The notes beneath the pieces are model-generated. The model was not told the origin of the DNA and made no database searches. It saw only the letters and a list, made by a program, of their open reading frames with translations. Of a stretch of DNA of 64,000 bases, positions 61,611-64,000 are shown one piece after another (within the stretch, counting starts at the first letter, position 1; every line of letters starts with the position of its first letter). A program made the translations under genes and the position numbers. This DNA is from an uncultured Geobacter sp. (GTDB lineage Bacteria > Desulfobacterota > Desulfuromonadia > Geobacterales > Geobacteraceae): contig CALABV010000229.1 in assembly GCA_937886325.1 (NCBI GenBank), forward strand, positions 18,546 through 82,545. Reading direction: 5' to 3'.

Positions 61611-62542
61611 CCGAAAAAAGAATCAGGACCGCCGTAGTCGGTGTCGGATATCTGGGCGGTTTTCACGCGGAAAAGTACGCCGCGCTGCCCGACTCCGAGC
61701 TGGTGGCGGTCGTGGACGTGGATGCGGAGCGGGCGGAATCGGTTGCCGCGGGACTGGGGACGCGGGCGTTCTCCAGGTATTGCGATATCATCGGAAAGGT
61801 CGACGCGGTGAGTATTGCCGTGCCCACGCAGTCCCACTACGAAGTTGCCAGGGACTTTCTCCTGAACGGTGTGGGAGTGCTTCTGGAGAAGCCGATGACG
61901 ACGACACTGGAAGAGGCGGACGATCTTATCAGGATTGCGCGGGAATCGGGCGCCGTTCTTCAGATTGGCCACCTGGAACGGTTCAATCCGGTCGTTGTCG
62001 CCCTGGACGATATCCTTAGCGACCCCCGGTTCATCGAATCCATTCGCATCGCCCCTTTCAAGCCGCGGGGAACCGATGTGAACGTGGTTCTCGATCTGAT
62101 GATTCACGACATCGACATCATCCAGCACATCATCCGTTCGCCCATCAAGCGGATAGATTCCATCGGCGCTCCGGTCTTCACCGATGAGGAGGACATTGCC
62201 AATGCCCGCATCCTGTTCGAGAACGGGTGCGTGGCGAACGTGACGGCGAGCCGCATCAGTCTGAAAAGCGAAAGGCGGATGCGCATTTTTCAACCCGACG
62301 CCTACATAACCATGGACTTCCAGAACAAGAAGGTGGCGGTCTTCCGCAAGGGAACCGGCGAGATGTTCCCGGGCGTTCCCAATGTGACCATTGATCAGAG
62401 GGAATTGGGGCAGGGTGATGTGCTGAAAGCGGAGATAGAGTCTTTTCTTGAAGCGGTTGCCGGACGCAGACAGCCGGTGGTAACCGGTGAGGACGGAAGA
62501 CGCGCTCTGGAGACCGCCCTGTTGATTAACAGAAAGCTGTAA
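61601..62542 (+). CDS. Gfo/Idh/MocA oxidoreductase, GnnA-like (UDP-GlcNAc 3-dehydrogenase)
   Basis: 313 residues; start ATGTCG within the lpxA end, with GAGGG upstream. N-terminal Rossmann motif GVGYLGGFHAEKYA, the EKPM motif (LLEKPMTTT) with the family lysine, and a C-terminal beta domain with HDIDIIQHI. Relatives between lpxA and lpxB oxidise the 3-OH of UDP-GlcNAc (GnnA) as the first step of 2,3-diamino-glucose lipid A. The adjacent aminotransferase supports GnnA rather than an unrelated sugar dehydrogenase. Confidence 0.8.
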   Translation: MSLTEKRIRTAVVGVGYLGGFHAEKYAALPDSELVAVVDVDAERAESVAAGLGTRAFSRYCDIIGKVDAVSIAVPTQSHYEVARDFLLNGVGVLLEKPMTTTLEEADDLIRIARESGAVLQIGHLERFNPVVVALDDILSDPRFIESIRIAPFKPRGTDVNVVLDLMIHDIDIIQHIIRSPIKRIDSIGAPVFTDEEDIANARILFENGCVANVTASRISLKSERRMRIFQPDAYITMDFQNKKVAVFRKGTGEMFPGVPNVTIDQRELGQGDVLKAEIESFLEAVAGRRQPVVTGEDGRRALETALLINRKL

Positions 62543-62586
62543 GACGAGAGCCCGCGGCTGTCAACATCCGGCCACCCACCCCCTAG

Positions 62587-62609
62587 CCCCCTCCCGTCAA
62601 GGGAGGGGG
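62587..62609. repeat. GC-rich palindromic REP-type element
   Basis: CCCCCTCCC (62587-62595) and GGGAGGGGG (62601-62609) with a 5-base loop, preceded by CCACCCCCTAG. The same motif is scattered through many bacterial genomes. Lies between gnnA- and gnnB-like genes, and may act as an RNA-stability or attenuation hairpin. An imperfect palindrome follows at 62619-62639. Confidence 0.75.
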
Positions 62610-62667
62610 ATGATTGTTTTACGCGTACGTCGTACGTAAACTACATACTTTCTTTCCAGGTGTTCCT

Positions 62668-63762
62668 ATGATTCCAATGGTTGATCTCAATATTCAGTAT
62701 CGGCAGTTGCAGGATGAAATCGAAAGCGGCATCCGTGCCGTTCTCGAGAAATGTCAGTTTATCCTCGGTCCCAATGTGGCCGCTTTTGAAGAGGAGGCTG
62801 CCGCCTTTCTCGGCGCCGGCCATGCCGTTACCGTCGCGTCCGGCACGGACGCGCTCCACCTGGCGCTGGCCGCGGCCGGAATCGGTCCGGGCGACGAGGT
62901 GATAACCACCCCCTTTACCTTCATCGCCACCGCCGAGGCAATCCGCTACCTGGGCGCCGTGCCGATATTCGTCGATATCGATCCCCGTACCTTCAACATC
63001 GATCCGGAAAAGATTGAAAACGCCATAACGCCGGCCACGCGAGCCGTCCTTCCTGTGCACCTGTTCGGCCAACCGGCCGACATGGACCCGATCGTATCCC
63101 TGTGTGATCGCCACGGGCTCCTCCTCCTGGAGGACTGCGCCCAATCATTCGGCGCAGCCTACGGGGGGAAGATGACTGGGACCATCGGCGGCTTCGGGTG
63201 CTTCAGTTTCTTCCCCAGCAAGAATCTCGGCTGCTACGGTGACGGCGGCATGATAACGACCGGATCTTCCGAACATGCCGACACCGTGCGAATGCTGCGT
63301 AATCACGGCAGCCGGCAGCGGTACCACCATGACGTGGTCGGGTATAACAGTCGCCTCGACGAACTGCAGGCGGTTGTGTTGCGGGCAAAGCTGAAACGCA
63401 TCGAACAGTACAACCAGGGGCGCCGCAGGGTGGCAGGGCTCTACAACGAAATGCTCGCGGGCGCGGATCTCATTATCCCCTTCCAGGACGGCAAGGGGAC
63501 CCATGTCTTCCATCAGTACACGGTCCTGACCACGCGGCGCGACGGGATCATGGCTGCCCTGAAGGCCGCGGATATCGCCTCGGCGGTCTACTATCCCATC
63601 CCCCTGCACCGGCAGGAAGTGTTTGCGGACGACTATCGAGCAGTATCCCTTCCCGTGTCGGAGGCGACCGCCTCTCAGTGCCTCTCGCTCCCCATGTTCC
63701 CGGAAATGACGGCAGAACAGGTGCGTGCCGTGACCGACGTCGTTAAGGGCGCGCTTTCATAG
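62668..63762 (+). CDS. DegT/DnrJ/EryC1 aminotransferase, GnnB-like
   Basis: 364 residues from ATG 62668 (MIPMVDLNIQYRQL); CAGGTG lies upstream, and the reading from 62614 gives an untypical N terminus. The PLP lysine is in FFPSKNLGCYGDGG; ASGTDALHLAL, TPFTFIATAEA and EDCAQSFGA are family blocks. Next to the GnnA-like oxidoreductase and before lpxB, it is the expected transaminase turning the 3-keto sugar into UDP-GlcNAc3N (GnnB). Confidence 0.82.
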   Translation: MIPMVDLNIQYRQLQDEIESGIRAVLEKCQFILGPNVAAFEEEAAAFLGAGHAVTVASGTDALHLALAAAGIGPGDEVITTPFTFIATAEAIRYLGAVPIFVDIDPRTFNIDPEKIENAITPATRAVLPVHLFGQPADMDPIVSLCDRHGLLLLEDCAQSFGAAYGGKMTGTIGGFGCFSFFPSKNLGCYGDGGMITTGSSEHADTVRMLRNHGSRQRYHHDVVGYNSRLDELQAVVLRAKLKRIEQYNQGRRRVAGLYNEMLAGADLIIPFQDGKGTHVFHQYTVLTTRRDGIMAALKAADIASAVYYPIPLHRQEVFADDYRAVSLPVSEATASQCLSLPMFPEMTAEQVRAVTDVVKGALS

Positions 63763-63885
63763 TAATCCTTTCAACCCGGTTCGGCAGATGAAGCCGTGCT
63801 CTCCGGTCGGCTCCGACCGGCGAATCCGGGTTCATCGTCTGATTTCGTGGAAGGGTCCGTCCGGGACCTCGTCGAGGAGTATAGA

Positions 63886-63955
63886 GTGAGTAAACGCGTC
63901 ATGATTGTCGCCGGCGAGGCCTCCGGCGACCTGCACGGATCAGCCCTGGTGAGGG
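63886..63955 (+). CDS. lpxB: Lipid A disaccharide synthase, 5' end only
   Basis: The GTG at 63886, with GAGGAG six bases upstream, begins SKRVMIVAGEASGDLHG, the signature start of LpxB (GT-B, joins two acylated sugars). Only about 23 codons are real; the rest of the window is adapter sequence. Confidence 0.85.
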
Positions 63956-64000
63956 AGATCGGAAGAGCGTCGTGTAGGGAAAGAGTGTAGATCTCGGTGG
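63956..64000 (+). other. Illumina adapter sequence at contig end
   Basis: The last 45 bases start AGATCGGAAGAGCGTCG and run on to ATCTCGGTGG, i.e. the reverse complement of the TruSeq P5 adapter. This is not genomic DNA. The contig is therefore truncated in lpxB by library read-through. Confidence 0.97.

Noticed and set aside
62614..62667. Upstream extension of the GnnB-like protein
   Set aside because: It adds an untypical N terminus and comes from a palindromic spacer; the ATG at 62668 gives the family start.

Overview
The window reads as a chromosomal contig end from a Geobacter-like member of the Desulfuromonadota/Geobacterales. Three things suggest this: the housekeeping gene order on the right (eno, pgpH, ybeY, dgkA-like, corC-like, lnt, prfB ... 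lysS, lolC, lolD, bamA, ompH/skp, lpxD, fabZ, lpxA ... lpxB), the abundance of signalling proteins (HD-GYP, CHASE2 cyclase, PAS, FHA/kinase/phosphatase), and a PEP-CTERM surface protein. Taxonomy is inferred from content and remembered synteny, not from a search.

Left part (1-6.3 kb): the visible end of an AcoR-type sigma-54 activator points away from a NADH:flavin oxidoreductase, an iron-dependent alcohol dehydrogenase and a MetA-type outer-membrane protein. A near-consensus -24/-12 promoter lies in front of the oxidoreductase. The intergenic DNA is clearly more AT-rich than the rest, as expected for an acquired redox/catabolic island.

6.3-22.3 kb is an accessory zone: a 2102-residue repeat-built PEP-CTERM protein coupled to a small lipoprotein, a divergent stand-alone HisF, two B12-binding radical SAM proteins, a NodZ/fucosyltransferase-like protein, an apparently exported nucleoside deaminase, a possible small RNA, a REP-like palindrome, and glgC.

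22.4-38.9 kb is signalling DNA. A structured leader, possibly GEMM-riboswitch-like, precedes an operon of membrane trypsin-FHA protease, Ser/Thr kinase, lipoprotein, zinc-ribbon FHA protein and PP2C phosphatase. After a CheY-like protein and an RhlE helicase come an AI-2E-type membrane protein, a GAF-HD-GYP protein, a PDE-like metallo-beta-lactamase-fold enzyme, a CHASE2 adenylate cyclase, an SH3 protein, an M48 lipoprotein protease and an MscS channel with a cyclic-nucleotide-binding domain. The last group looks like a local cAMP make/break/sense set.

39-64 kb: a PAS protein and enolase (minus strand), then a long plus-strand run of cell-envelope and translation genes. prfB keeps its autoregulatory +1 frameshift. 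The lipid A genes include a GnnA/GnnB-like pair between lpxA and lpxB, predicting 2,3-diamino sugar (amide-only) lipid A. The last 45 bases are Illumina adapter sequence, so lpxB is cut by an assembly artefact and not by biology. No rRNA, tRNA, CRISPR array, prophage or complete insertion sequence was found.
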